A stretch of 32,681 nt of DNA from Phycisphaeraceae bacterium (GCA_028277685.1 JANQFT010000133.1:1-32681), one strand, 5' to 3'; numbered from the stretch's first letter, positions 23,591 through 30,934 are shown. Notes: generated by a model not told the origin, from the letters alone. Numbers and translations are program-made.

Positions 23591-24484
23591 ATGCCTGAAC
23601 CTGCTGGTCCATCTACCCAAGCCGATGCCCGCGTCGCGAGGCGCACAGCGATCATCGCGCTGATCATCGGCATCGTGTTGATGGGGACGAAACTGTGCAT
23701 CTTCATGTTGACCGGATCGGCCGCGGTACTCAGCGATGCGTTGGAGTCGGTGGTGAACCTGGCGGCAGCGGGGTTGGCCATCTTCAGCACGTGGTATGCA
23801 GCACGCCCCCCGGATGAAGATCATCCCTATGGTCACGGCAACGTTGAGTTCATCGCCATCGCGATCGAGGGACTGTTGGTCGCTACGGCGGGAGTGACGA
23901 TTGCCTATGAATCGATTGGCCGACTGCGCCAGCCAACTCAGTTGAACGACCTGGATACCGGGGCAATCGCGTTGGCCGTTACCGCGGTGTGCATGGCTGG
24001 CCTTGCGGGATGGGTGTGGGGCATGGGCCGACGGATCAACAGCCCAACCCTGATTGCCGACGGCAAGCACCTGATGACAGACGTGCTGACGACCGTGAGC
24101 GTGCTGATCGGGTTGGTGCTGGTACAATTCACGGGGATGGTATGGCTGGATTCGGTGCTGGCGTTGGTGGTCGCCGGTGTCGTTTTCATCACAGGTGGGC
24201 GACTGATGTATGAATCGTGGCTGGGTTTAAGCTGCAGAGCGGACCCAAAAGACGACCAAATTATCCGCAAAATTCTTGACAATGAGTTGGCCGCGGGCCG
24301 CATCGCCGGATATCACAAAGTGCGCTATCGCCATGTTGGCACATTTCACTGGATTGACATGCATATCCAGGTGGATCAAAGACTTACAGTCAGACAGGGC
24401 CACGAGATCGCCAGTGCCATCGAACACAGAATCGAGCAGGCACTCAGCCCAGCCAACGCCACGGCCCATGTGGAGCCGGCATGA
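23591..24484 (+). CDS. Cation diffusion facilitator metal exporter
   Basis: The 297-residue protein has a CDF layout of six membrane helices and a cytoplasmic C-terminal domain. Helix II carries SDALESVVN (Asp with Glu where many have Asp) and helix V carries DGKHLMTDVL with the His-x3-Asp pair of the transport site. HPYGHGNVEF is typical of the loop after helix II. Histidines in the C-terminal part (FHWIDMHIQVD) belong to its metal-binding domain. It exports Zn, Fe, Mn or Co in exchange for protons. ATG 23591 is chosen, 7 nt after the ABC permease stop; an upstream in-frame start at 23555 would overlap that gene. Confidence 0.93.
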   Translation: MPEPAGPSTQADARVARRTAIIALIIGIVLMGTKLCIFMLTGSAAVLSDALESVVNLAAAGLAIFSTWYAARPPDEDHPYGHGNVEFIAIAIEGLLVATAGVTIAYESIGRLRQPTQLNDLDTGAIALAVTAVCMAGLAGWVWGMGRRINSPTLIADGKHLMTDVLTTVSVLIGLVLVQFTGMVWLDSVLALVVAGVVFITGGRLMYESWLGLSCRADPKDDQIIRKILDNELAAGRIAGYHKVRYRHVGTFHWIDMHIQVDQRLTVRQGHEIASAIEHRIEQALSPANATAHVEPA

Positions 24485-24559
24485 AATGCCGCCCGTGAAA
24501 TAGGGGTATACCTGTATTTATAAACTACAAATCCTCTGGTGGTTGAGGACCAGTTTGCC

Positions 24560-24587
24560 TTGCGTGGGCGGGGTGATCGTGTAAAAT
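24560..24587 (+). promoter_or_regulatory. Promoter of a predicted structured RNA
   Basis: TTGCGT (24560-24565) and TAAAAT (24582-24587) are separated by 16 bp. The -10 matches five of six consensus bases. It lies 75 bp after the CDF stop, and a strong terminator follows 170 bp further on, with no protein frame between. Confidence 0.55.
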
Positions 24588-24593
24588 GATTCA

Positions 24594-24798
24594 CGTGATG
24601 GCCAAGGATGTTGGCCGGGGAAACGATGGTAACACCTGATGTGTTCCGTGGGAGACCCGATATCACTCACATTGGCTGCCCCGTCAGTTGCACCAGGTTG
24701 CTGCGGCAATCTAAGGACTGACAGAGATCGGCGGCCCTGAATATGCCCCCGGAAGCCCGTGTCGTTCCTGTTCTGGAGCGGCGCGGGTTTTTTATTTT
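24594..24798 (+). ncRNA. Predicted structured RNA, unassigned
   Basis: The interval between the promoter and terminator, about 205 nt, contains nested complementary segments and no convincing ORF. GGCCAA/TTGGCC (24600-24616) forms a hairpin. CCGGGG (24615-24620) can pair with CCCCGG (24747-24752), enclosing AACAC/GTGTT (24631-24645), GGCTGCC with GGCGGCC (24674-24680, 24730-24736, one G-U pair) and GTCAGT/ACTGAC (24683-24722). The first hairpin and the CCGGGG stem share two bases, so they are partly alternative. I see none of the core motifs of RNase P RNA, tmRNA, SRP RNA or E. coli 6S RNA, but a diverged 6S-like RNA of this length cannot be excluded. The rest of the gap to 24985 holds a 28-bp palindrome. 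Confidence 0.6.
24756..24798 (+). terminator. Intrinsic terminator of the structured RNA
   Basis: CCCGTGTCGTTCC (24756-24768) pairs at all 13 positions (four G-U) with GGAGCGGCGCGGG (24775-24787), and TTTTTTATTTT follows. No plus-strand gene lies downstream, so it terminates a stand-alone RNA. Confidence 0.9.
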
Positions 24799-24904
24799 GC
24801 GTAACCCAATTGCGCATCTTGTGTAGCACGGAAATAGCACATCGCGTATTTTCAGTTGGTTCGCGATGGGGTGAACCAAAACTGGTTGCATCAATAAGTG
24901 GTCT

Positions 24905-24932
24905 GGTGCATCTCGCTTAAGCGAGATGCACC
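24905..24932. repeat. 28-bp perfect palindrome
   Basis: Two 14-bp arms meet without a spacer at CTTAAG; each arm starts with GGTGCATCTCGCTT read inward. It sits between the structured RNA and the convergent MBL-fold gene, 54 bp after that gene's stop. It could be a bidirectional hairpin terminator lacking a T tract, a repeated palindrome, or a protein site. Confidence 0.75.
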
Positions 24933-24985
24933 GACGGCATTGCATTGCTCATGATATGAAGACCAGGCAAATGCGGAATCCCCCA

Positions 24986-25903
24986 TCACGGATTTAATTC
25001 ACCGTCTGCCTGCTGTTGATACCGCGCGCGGTTCGTGCGGCTATCCATTAACAGATGCACCCGATCACGGTGCTTGGCGGGAATCGCAGCATCGAGCTGC
25101 TCACGAGCCTGCTTCATGTGCGTGCGCCGGGAAAGATGCGTCAGCACGATCGATTCAGATTCAATATCGTCCAGCATGTCCACAATGTCCGTGATATGCA
25201 GATGACGTCCCACCTTGGCCCGATCCTGGTGGTCTGGCTCGGTAAACGTACATTCGGTGATTAAAACCTTGGCCTTGCGCACATCATCGCGCATGAAATG
25301 GTCGCCCGGTGCGGTGTCGCCCATGAAGGCCGCGAGGGGAATTTGGCGCAGGTAAGTGATTTCGTGGCCAGCCTCCTTCAACTCGACCAGTTTCTCTTGC
25401 GGCAGGCCAACGTACTCTTCCTTCAGCTTGCTGCGTTTTTCAACCACGCTGAAGCCCAGCGCCGGCACCGTATGGATCGTTTCAAACGCTCGGAGGTGGA
25501 TTGTGTTTTTCAGTTCGAATTCTTCTGAATCCGTACCCGGTTCCATCGCAATCACTTCATAAGGCGTGCGCTGGGCTTCGATATCGATCCACGCTTCCAT
25601 CAGTTTGTGGATTGGCTGTTCCAGCGACTTGTGGCACAACACGGTACCGGTGCCCATGCCTTGAAAGTGCCGTTGCGAGTAGTAGTAGGCCAGCCCAGCC
25701 GCATGATCCATGTGGCCATGGGTCAACGCGATGTAATTACTCGCCAGGGCAATGCGGGGGCAGCGGCCGATGTCGAAACAGACGTCCATCTCGGGGATCT
25801 GAACGACGGTTTCTTCACCGGCAATCGAGTAGCCCTGAACGCGGATGGGAGGTAGGAACAAAAACCCCAAAGGGGGTTGCCGGGGGGGCTCATGCGGAAC
25901 CAT
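24986..25903 (-). CDS. RNase Z-like metallo-beta-lactamase fold protein
   Basis: The 305-residue protein has the core MBL metal ligands: THGHMDHAAG (HxHxDH), a later GDTAPGD, and THLSRRTHMKQ. The pattern and length resemble the RNase Z / ElaC group of MBL proteins, which cut the 3' trailer of tRNA precursors, but its N-terminus (LFLPPIRVQGYSIAGEETVV) is unlike classic RNase Z, and the usual PxKxRN pattern is not clear. It may be a planctomycete-type variant. The start is ATG 25903, which has CGGAGT seven bases before it; TTG 25909 is possible. Convergent with the upstream RNA unit. Confidence 0.82.
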   Translation of the reverse strand: MVPHEPPRQPPLGFLFLPPIRVQGYSIAGEETVVQIPEMDVCFDIGRCPRIALASNYIALTHGHMDHAAGLAYYYSQRHFQGMGTGTVLCHKSLEQPIHKLMEAWIDIEAQRTPYEVIAMEPGTDSEEFELKNTIHLRAFETIHTVPALGFSVVEKRSKLKEEYVGLPQEKLVELKEAGHEITYLRQIPLAAFMGDTAPGDHFMRDDVRKAKVLITECTFTEPDHQDRAKVGRHLHITDIVDMLDDIESESIVLTHLSRRTHMKQAREQLDAAIPAKHRDRVHLLMDSRTNRARYQQQADGELNP

Positions 25904-26000
25904 GTGCAAACTCCGAGTTCTGCTTTCGCAGACAACGCGGGTCCAAGTACGTTAACTCGCAGTGTAGACGACGTGAGCACGCCAAACAAGGTGACTGTTA

Positions 26001-27719
26001 TCAGCCGATCAGGTCGCTGAGCGCCGCGCCCGAGGGATCAAATCGCTGTGCGATCGGCATACGGCGACCGAACCCGAATGCTCTGCCGGTGATTTTCAGC
26101 ACCGGCGCTGCCTGCTTGCGTTTGTATTCGTTGCGGTCGATCAGTTGCACGATGCGTTGAACGTCTTCTGCATCTGCGCCGGTTTCATCGACGATGCGTC
26201 GCCAGCTTTGTTCACGCTCGACGTAACGCTCGACGATCTGATCCAGCAATTCATACGGTGGCAGGGAATCCTGGTCGGTTTGGTCCGGCCGGAGTTCCGC
26301 GCTGGGGGGTTTGGTGATGGAGTCGATGGGGATGGGGGGCTTTGCACCCGACGAATCCCATAGTGGACAACTTCCGGGTGTGTTGATCCAACGGGATAGT
26401 TCATACACCATCATCTTCGGCACGTCGGCAAGGATGGCGAGTCCGCCGTTCATGTCGCCATACAGCGTGCAATAGCCGACCGCCATTTCACTCTTGTTGC
26501 CGGTGGTCACCAGCAGACTACCGAACTTGTTGCTGTAGGCCATCAGCAGCACGCCACGCAAACGTGCCTGAATGTTTTCTTCAGCCAAGCCTGGTTCGTG
26601 TCCTTCGAACAACGGCTGCACCATCTGTTCCATCGCATCATGTGCAGGTTCGATGGGAACGGTATGGCACGCCATGCCCAGGTTTTCCGCCAGCAGGTGC
26701 GCATCACTTTTTGATCCGTCGGAAGAATAGCGACTCGGCATGCTGATGCCGGTCACGTTCTCCGCACCGAGCGCTGCCACGGCAATGCACGCGCACACGG
26801 CGGAATCGATCCCGCCGCTTAAGCCAAGCACAGCTGTCTTGAAACCGCACTTGCGGCAGTAGTCGCGCAGGCCGAGCACCAGTGCCTCATACACCGCCGC
26901 TATACTGTCACGTGGCTCTGATATTCGAGCTTCGAGTTTCGAGCTTCGAGCTTCCAACGCAACATCCACCACCACCAGGTCTTCTTCAAAATCTTTCGCC
27001 TGTACGATCACGTTGCCGCTTGCATCGATCACGCAACTGTTGCCATCGAAGATCAACTCATCGTTGCCGCCCACCTGGTTGACATAGACTAAAGGCAAGT
27101 GGTGTTTGCGGGCAGCGTTCCGGAAAAGCTGCATGCGAAAATCGTGCTTACCCACGACAAATGGCGAAGCGGAACAATTGACGAAGATGTCTGCCCCGTG
27201 CGATGCGAGTTTCTCGATCGGGTTATCGTGATAAAGCTGGCGCGGCACCAGTTCGCGATCATTCCACAAATCTTCGCAGATACTGATACCAAGTTTTTTA
27301 CCGTTCAGTTCAGTCAGCGCCGCCTCATCACCCGGCTCGAAGTAACGCGATTCATCGAAGACATCGTACGTGGGCAACAGGCTTTTTGCGTGCCGGGCAA
27401 AGATGCGCCCCTCGCTGCACACTGCCGCCGCATTCAAGAGTGATCGCCCGGTCGATCCTTCGTTGAGGCAGGGATAACCGATGACAGCGGTCGTGCTGGT
27501 GCAACGTGTCGCCAGGTAATTAATCGCACGCTCACTCTGCCGCAGGACTTCGGGCTTCAGCAGCAGGTCTTTGGGCGGGTAGCCGGTGATGGCCAACTCA
27601 GGAAACACCACGAGTTCGGCCGACTGTTCACTGGCGCGTTCGATGGCAGACCGGATCAGTTGCGTGTTGTACGCAATGTCGCCGACGGTGGGATTGATCT
27701 GGGCAAGGGCTATCCGCAT
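26001..27719 (-). CDS. nadE: Glutamine-dependent NAD+ synthetase
   Basis: The 572-residue product joins an N-terminal nitrilase-type glutaminase domain (about 1-255) and a C-terminal ATP-dependent synthetase domain (about 275-572). The amidase triad is visible as Glu in FPELAITGYP, Lys in AKSLLPTYDVFDE and Cys in SICEDLW. The synthetase carries the pyrophosphate loop LSGGIDSAV and TTGNKSEMAVGYCTLYGDMNGG. It makes NAD from deamido-NAD, ATP and glutamine. Between the domains lies EARSSKLEARI, encoded by the AGCTT/GAGTTT repeat at 26924-26954, an insertion likely tolerated as linker. ATG 27719 is chosen because it begins exactly at MRIALAQINPTVGD; the upstream extension to 27743 is not conserved in type. 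Confidence 0.96.
   Translation of the reverse strand: MRIALAQINPTVGDIAYNTQLIRSAIERASEQSAELVVFPELAITGYPPKDLLLKPEVLRQSERAINYLATRCTSTTAVIGYPCLNEGSTGRSLLNAAAVCSEGRIFARHAKSLLPTYDVFDESRYFEPGDEAALTELNGKKLGISICEDLWNDRELVPRQLYHDNPIEKLASHGADIFVNCSASPFVVGKHDFRMQLFRNAARKHHLPLVYVNQVGGNDELIFDGNSCVIDASGNVIVQAKDFEEDLVVVDVALEARSSKLEARISEPRDSIAAVYEALVLGLRDYCRKCGFKTAVLGLSGGIDSAVCACIAVAALGAENVTGISMPSRYSSDGSKSDAHLLAENLGMACHTVPIEPAHDAMEQMVQPLFEGHEPGLAEENIQARLRGVLLMAYSNKFGSLLVTTGNKSEMAVGYCTLYGDMNGGLAILADVPKMMVYELSRWINTPGSCPLWDSSGAKPPIPIDSITKPPSAELRPDQTDQDSLPPYELLDQIVERYVEREQSWRRIVDETGADAEDVQRIVQLIDRNEYKRKQAAPVLKITGRAFGFGRRMPIAQRFDPSGAALSDLIG
26924..26954. repeat. AGCTT/GAGTTT repeat, copy 2, inside nadE
   Basis: This 31-bp tract is a tandem of TTCGAGC and TTTCGAGC words with core AGCTTCGAGTTTCGAGCTT. 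It is in frame in the NAD synthetase linker and reads EARSSKLEAR on the minus strand. It resembles copy 1 at 16411-16441. Confidence 0.72.
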
Positions 27720-27767
27720 GCACGCATTGTAGCGTTCGGCCAATATCTCGCGATGCGCTGGCCGATG

Positions 27768-28079
27768 TTATTCCATCGGCTTCATCGTGAGTTCAGGCGT
27801 CTGCATCGCAGCAATCAATTGCTCATTCGTGACGGATTCAGCGCAGGTGACCGTGGCTTGTGCACCGTCATAGGCCACCGATACCGACACCACACCCGGC
27901 ACTGCGCCCACGGTGGTCTCAATGCCCGTGGCGCATCCTTGGCAGTGCATGCCTTCCACGGTGAACACGCGAGTGACGGTTTGCTCTGACGGTGTGGCCG
28001 ATGACGATTCGTCCGAACCGCAACCTGTGAGCAACACCACCAGTACCACTGCCGTGATCGCAACCAGAAACTTACCCAT
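27768..28079 (-). CDS. HMA-domain lipoprotein, metal-binding
   Basis: The 103-residue product has a lipoprotein signal peptide (MGKFLVAITAVVLVVLLTGC) with the lipid-modified Cys in the lipobox LLTGC, a Ser/Thr linker, and an HMA domain with GMHCQGC. This motif binds Cu(I), Zn or Hg in metallochaperones and in MerP. Placed in the periplasm on a lipid anchor, it could sequester or pass a soft metal. Start ATG 28079 has AAGGAG six bases before it; the earlier in-frame ATG 28097 does not. A TATACT element at about 28113 on the minus strand could be its -10, without a clear -35. No metal regulator is adjacent; the CDF exporter lies 3.6 kb away. Confidence 0.88.
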   Translation of the reverse strand: MGKFLVAITAVVLVVLLTGCGSDESSSATPSEQTVTRVFTVEGMHCQGCATGIETTVGAVPGVVSVSVAYDGAQATVTCAESVTNEQLIAAMQTPELTMKPME

Positions 28080-28187
28080 GACGTTCTCCTTGTTCATACC
28101 TGGGTAGTATAGACTCATTGTCGGGCAGAATGATTGCCATTCCGCCGCGTCCTGCTAACGTGTACACGGTTTTGCCCCCCTGGAAGC

Positions 28188-29852
28188 ATGTTGCGCGTGA
28201 ACACGTCCGCCCCCGGAACAACTTTGTCTGATCAGCCAACACGTTTTGCGTGGGCCACGTGGCGCGCGACGCTGAGTATCACGTTCGCGTTGTTCCTTAT
28301 ACGGATTGCCTATCTGGCTTTGGTGTGCCCGTATGACCTGGTGGCAGATGAGGCGCAGTACTGGGATTGGTCGCGCAACCTCGAGCTTTCTTACTACACC
28401 AAAGGGCCAGGTGTCGCGTGGATCATCGCAGGTTCGACGTGGTTGTTCGGTTCATTCGAATGGGCCATTCGTTTGCCTGCCACACTCGCCACGACAGTGA
28501 CCATGTTGGCCGTGGCCAAACTCGCGACCGAATCGGCCAATGGTGATGAACGCGCAGGCTTCTTCGCCGCAGTGCTGGTGGCACTGTGCCCGCCGTTTGT
28601 GTTCACCGCTCAGGTAATGACCATCGACGCGCCGTTCTTCGCCTGCTGGGCGTTGGCGGCAACATTGGGCTGGCGCGTCATGCAAACAGCACATGGTCAT
28701 CGCGCCCCCACCGCCGCGCTGATCGGCCTCGGTGCGGTGCTCGGCGTGGGGTTCCTGTTCAAGTACACCATCCTGCTGCTGGTGCCCGGGTTGATCATCT
28801 ATGTGATGCTCAACCGCCGCCGGCTGGCGCTCGGACGATGGTGGCCCGGCGTGTTGATCGGTCTTCTCACATTCTTCGGATGTATCAGTCCGGTCATCTT
28901 ATGGAACCATCAACACGACTGGCCGACGGTGAGTCATCTGCTTGGGCATCTGCACGTGGCGGGCGGCGATGTGGAAGCACGAAGTTGGTCTTACGAACCA
29001 AAATGGACACTTGCCATGGTCGGTACTCAGATTGGCGCGGTGGGGGTACCGCTGATGGTACTGATGGTATTGGCGTTAATTCGTGCGCGGCGTCTGAGGC
29101 ACGACCAATCGCACATTCACAGCGCTGCACAATACGCCTTCTGGTGTGGGTTGCCAGTCTGGGCGTTCTACTTCGGCCTTTCGTTCATGACGGATGTGGA
29201 AGGCAACTGGCCATTGCCAGCCTACTTGACCTGGCTGGTGCCAGTGGCCGTGGGCCTGTTGCCGGAGCTATCGACACATCAACAGCGCGTATCCGCCTGG
29301 CTGGCCGACTCAACACGACCCAAAATGGGATTCTTCCGTGCGAAGCCGGAAACACCATGGCAGATCGCCTGGCATTGGGCAATCGGCTGGGGCATCGTGG
29401 CAACGCTTGCAATCATGGCCGCACCATGGATAGCGCAATTGCCCGTCCTGCGTGATTACAACCTTGCCCGACGTGTGACAGGTCATCATGAACGCGCCGC
29501 TGTGATTCAACAACACTTTGATGAAATAGCGCGCGACGCCACCAAACCACCTATCATCATCACCGATCGTTACAGCAAAACCGCGCTGCTTGCGTTCTAC
29601 CTGCCGAACCAACCCACGGTATATTGCGCCTCGCCATACATGGGTGATCGCCGCACACCATATGACCTGTTTGAAGCCACAAACCTGACGAAACCCGAGC
29701 TTTACGGTCGCGATGCACTTTTGTACGGCGGGTTCGAAGAGCAATGGCGGAAAGCACTGGGTTTTGATGAAGTTGATACACTCGATAAGGATCGATTGAT
29801 CTACTTTGGCCGTGGCATGTCGTTCGGCGACTCCGCGGAGGACGGATCATGA
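28188..29852 (+). CDS. Membrane glycosyltransferase (GT39/GT83, ArnT-like)
   Basis: The 554-residue protein has about 10-12 hydrophobic helices. The first outer loop carries DEAQYWDWSR, the Asp-Glu pair of PMT/ArnT-type glycosyltransferases that use a lipid-phosphate sugar donor. The C-terminal third is a soluble periplasmic domain. It probably transfers a sugar from undecaprenyl-phosphate to a lipid or protein outside the membrane. The start ATG 28188 follows TGGAAGC; a GTG-type extension to 28134 is less likely. The next gene, a PAP2 phosphatase, overlaps its stop by 4 nt, which fits recycling of the polyprenyl carrier or lipid modification. The acceptor is unknown. Confidence 0.9.
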   Translation: MLRVNTSAPGTTLSDQPTRFAWATWRATLSITFALFLIRIAYLALVCPYDLVADEAQYWDWSRNLELSYYTKGPGVAWIIAGSTWLFGSFEWAIRLPATLATTVTMLAVAKLATESANGDERAGFFAAVLVALCPPFVFTAQVMTIDAPFFACWALAATLGWRVMQTAHGHRAPTAALIGLGAVLGVGFLFKYTILLLVPGLIIYVMLNRRRLALGRWWPGVLIGLLTFFGCISPVILWNHQHDWPTVSHLLGHLHVAGGDVEARSWSYEPKWTLAMVGTQIGAVGVPLMVLMVLALIRARRLRHDQSHIHSAAQYAFWCGLPVWAFYFGLSFMTDVEGNWPLPAYLTWLVPVAVGLLPELSTHQQRVSAWLADSTRPKMGFFRAKPETPWQIAWHWAIGWGIVATLAIMAAPWIAQLPVLRDYNLARRVTGHHERAAVIQQHFDEIARDATKPPIIITDRYSKTALLAFYLPNQPTVYCASPYMGDRRTPYDLFEATNLTKPELYGRDALLYGGFEEQWRKALGFDEVDTLDKDRLIYFGRGMSFGDSAEDGS

Positions 29853-30505
29853 AAATCGACTCGCCATTTCGTATAAGCATTGTGCGGCTGATCGTATTTC
29901 TGGTGATCATGATCGCAGGTTACTGGCTGTGCACACTGATCGATCGGCCGGTCTATCATTGGGTTCGATCCATCGAAAACACCGGCAAGTTCGATTGGAA
30001 CCGCATGTTGCGCATCATGGGGTATGCGCCGTTCTGGTTAGTCGTGGCCGCGGTGATCGGCCTGCATGATCGTGTGCACATTCGCACACAGGGTTTTGTC
30101 CAGGCCATGCACCGCGTGATTCTGCTGGTGGTAAGTGTGGGGCTGAATGGCTTGCTTGCAGAAGGCTTAAAGGTCATCGCCCGTCGCGAACGCCCCAGTT
30201 ACACCGATGGGTTGTACGAGTTTCGTGATTTCGCCGATGCATTCAGTTCGCCCAGCTTGGGGATGCCGTCGAGTCATACCATTGTCGCCTTCGCCGCCGC
30301 GTGGATGATGTGCAAGCTGTTTCCCAAAGCGTCGATCATCTGGATAGGCCTTGCGATAGGATGTGGCATCACGCGCGTGCTAAGTGGTCGGCACTTCGTG
30401 AGCGATGCGTTCGTTCCCGCCGTGCTTGCTTATGCAGTTGCGGGTGCGCTTTGGCACTGGCACATCAGCCACCAGGACGCGGCGAGCAAGGCAACGTCCG
30501 AGTAG
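29849..30505 (+). CDS. PAP2 family lipid phosphatase
   Basis: The 218-residue membrane protein has the three PAP2 signatures: KVIARRERP (Kx6RP), MPSSHTI (PSxH) and TRVLSGRHFVSD (SRx5Hx3D, with Thr for Ser). About five or six membrane helices are present. It removes phosphate from a lipid such as undecaprenyl pyrophosphate or phosphatidic acid. The ATG start overlaps the glycosyltransferase stop (ATGA) and has GGAGG seven bases before it, so the pair is translationally coupled. Together they suggest lipid-linked sugar transfer and carrier recycling. Confidence 0.93.
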   Translation: MKIDSPFRISIVRLIVFLVIMIAGYWLCTLIDRPVYHWVRSIENTGKFDWNRMLRIMGYAPFWLVVAAVIGLHDRVHIRTQGFVQAMHRVILLVVSVGLNGLLAEGLKVIARRERPSYTDGLYEFRDFADAFSSPSLGMPSSHTIVAFAAAWMMCKLFPKASIIWIGLAIGCGITRVLSGRHFVSDAFVPAVLAYAVAGALWHWHISHQDAASKATSE

Positions 30506-30533
30506 CCCCTTCACAACTTACTTATCGCGCCGA

Positions 30534-30558
30534 CCAATAAAAACGATTATTGTTTTTT
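30534..30558 (+). terminator. Possible weak AT-rich terminator
   Basis: CAATAA and TTATTG form a 6-bp AT-rich stem with a 7-nt loop, followed by TTTTTT. It lies 28 bp after the PAP2 stop and just before the promoter of the next RNA. The stem is weak, so termination would be inefficient. Confidence 0.45.
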
Positions 30559-30559
30559 C

Positions 30560-30590
30560 TTGACTCAAGGCTGTTCTTGCCGAAAACTAT
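30560..30590 (+). promoter_or_regulatory. Promoter candidate for the anti-16S-tail RNA
   Basis: TTGACT (30560-30565) is followed by AAAACT after 17 bp or AACTAT after 19 bp. The -35 is strong, the -10 moderate. It is placed between the PAP2 terminator and the RNA below. Confidence 0.5.
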
Positions 30591-30806
30591 GTTTGTCGAC
30601 GCAAGGGGATCCGATTGGGTCGGGAAAACCTCGACATCAACCGATCAAACCAAGCGACGGCCGAGCGCCAGTCAGATACCTCCTGACCGGCGGGCGATGT
30701 ATCCGGTAAGACGTTGCCGGATGTGAAGAATTCGGCGGCTGCGGGTTGTGAATCAGCGTTGGACTGATAGCAGCAGCGCGGCGACGGCTGAAGCGGTTCT
30801 TCTAGC

Positions 30807-30822
30807 TAAGGAGGTGATCCAG
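30807..30822 (+). promoter_or_regulatory. Extended anti-anti-Shine-Dalgarno sequence
   Basis: TAAGGAGGTGATCCAG is the reverse complement of the 3' end of bacterial 16S rRNA over at least 14 nt (AAGGAGGTGATCCA) and 16 nt for a CTGGATCACCTCCTTA end. Ordinary ribosome sites pair over 4-7 nt. It ends at a GTG that opens a 10-codon frame, at ideal spacing. Confidence 0.85.
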
Positions 30823-30854
30823 TGTGTAACTGTATAGGAGGGCTGCACGCCTAA
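30822..30854 (+). CDS. Possible 10-codon reading frame after the extended SD
   Basis: GTG TGT AAC TGT ... TAA would make (M)CNCIGGLHA. The spacing from GGAGG to GTG is 7. The frame ends inside the loop of the GGGCTGCAC/GTGCAGCCC hairpin, so translation would open the left arm of that hairpin. The frame is so short that it may be chance. The other reading is that the SD-like sequence acts as a ribosome-binding RNA without translation. Confidence 0.3.
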   Translation: MCNCIGGLHA

Positions 30855-30898
30855 GCAGCTCGACGGAGACTGCAGTGCAGCCCGTCCCCAACGTAATC

Positions 30899-30934
30899 GC
30901 CCGCCTGAGTTGCGACTCGGGCGGGCATTTTTTT
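30899..30934 (+). terminator. Strong intrinsic terminator of the anti-16S-tail RNA
   Basis: GCCCGCCTGAGT and ACTCGGGCGGGC form a 12-bp stem (one G-U pair) around a TGCG loop, followed by ATTTTTTT. The winged-helix gene on the other strand ends 11 bp downstream, so it may also serve that gene on the minus strand if the purine-rich flank allows. Confidence 0.93.

Larger units (their letters stand above)
30597..30934 (+). ncRNA. Predicted structured RNA with 16S-3'-end complement
   Basis: A promoter and a strong terminator enclose about 340 nt of GC-rich sequence with no long ORF. Visible hairpins are GTCAG/CTGAC (30671-30687), ATCCGG/CCGGAT (30701-30722), ATCAG/CTGAT (30752-30768) and a closed 9-bp stem GGGCTGCAC/GTGCAGCCC (30840-30883) with an inner GCAG/CTGC. 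At 30807-30822 it carries TAAGGAGGTGATCCAG, complementary to the conserved 16S rRNA 3' end (CTGGATCACCTCCTTA). The RNA lies alone between the PAP2 gene and a gene on the other strand. It has none of the core motifs of tmRNA, RNase P, SRP or 6S RNA known to me. A role in ribosome binding or 16S tail sequestration is inference. Confidence 0.75.

Noticed and set aside
24594-24798. Cobalamin or other riboswitch, or hammerhead ribozyme (GGAAAC, CTGATG words)
   Set aside because: The conserved core boxes of cobalamin riboswitches are absent, no plus-strand gene follows, and CTGATGTG does not match the hammerhead core CTGANGA.
30597-30934. tmRNA, RNase P RNA, SRP RNA or a 16S rRNA remnant
   Set aside because: None of the core motifs of those RNAs is seen. 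The 16S match is in antisense orientation and limited to about 16 nt, so it is not a gene fragment.
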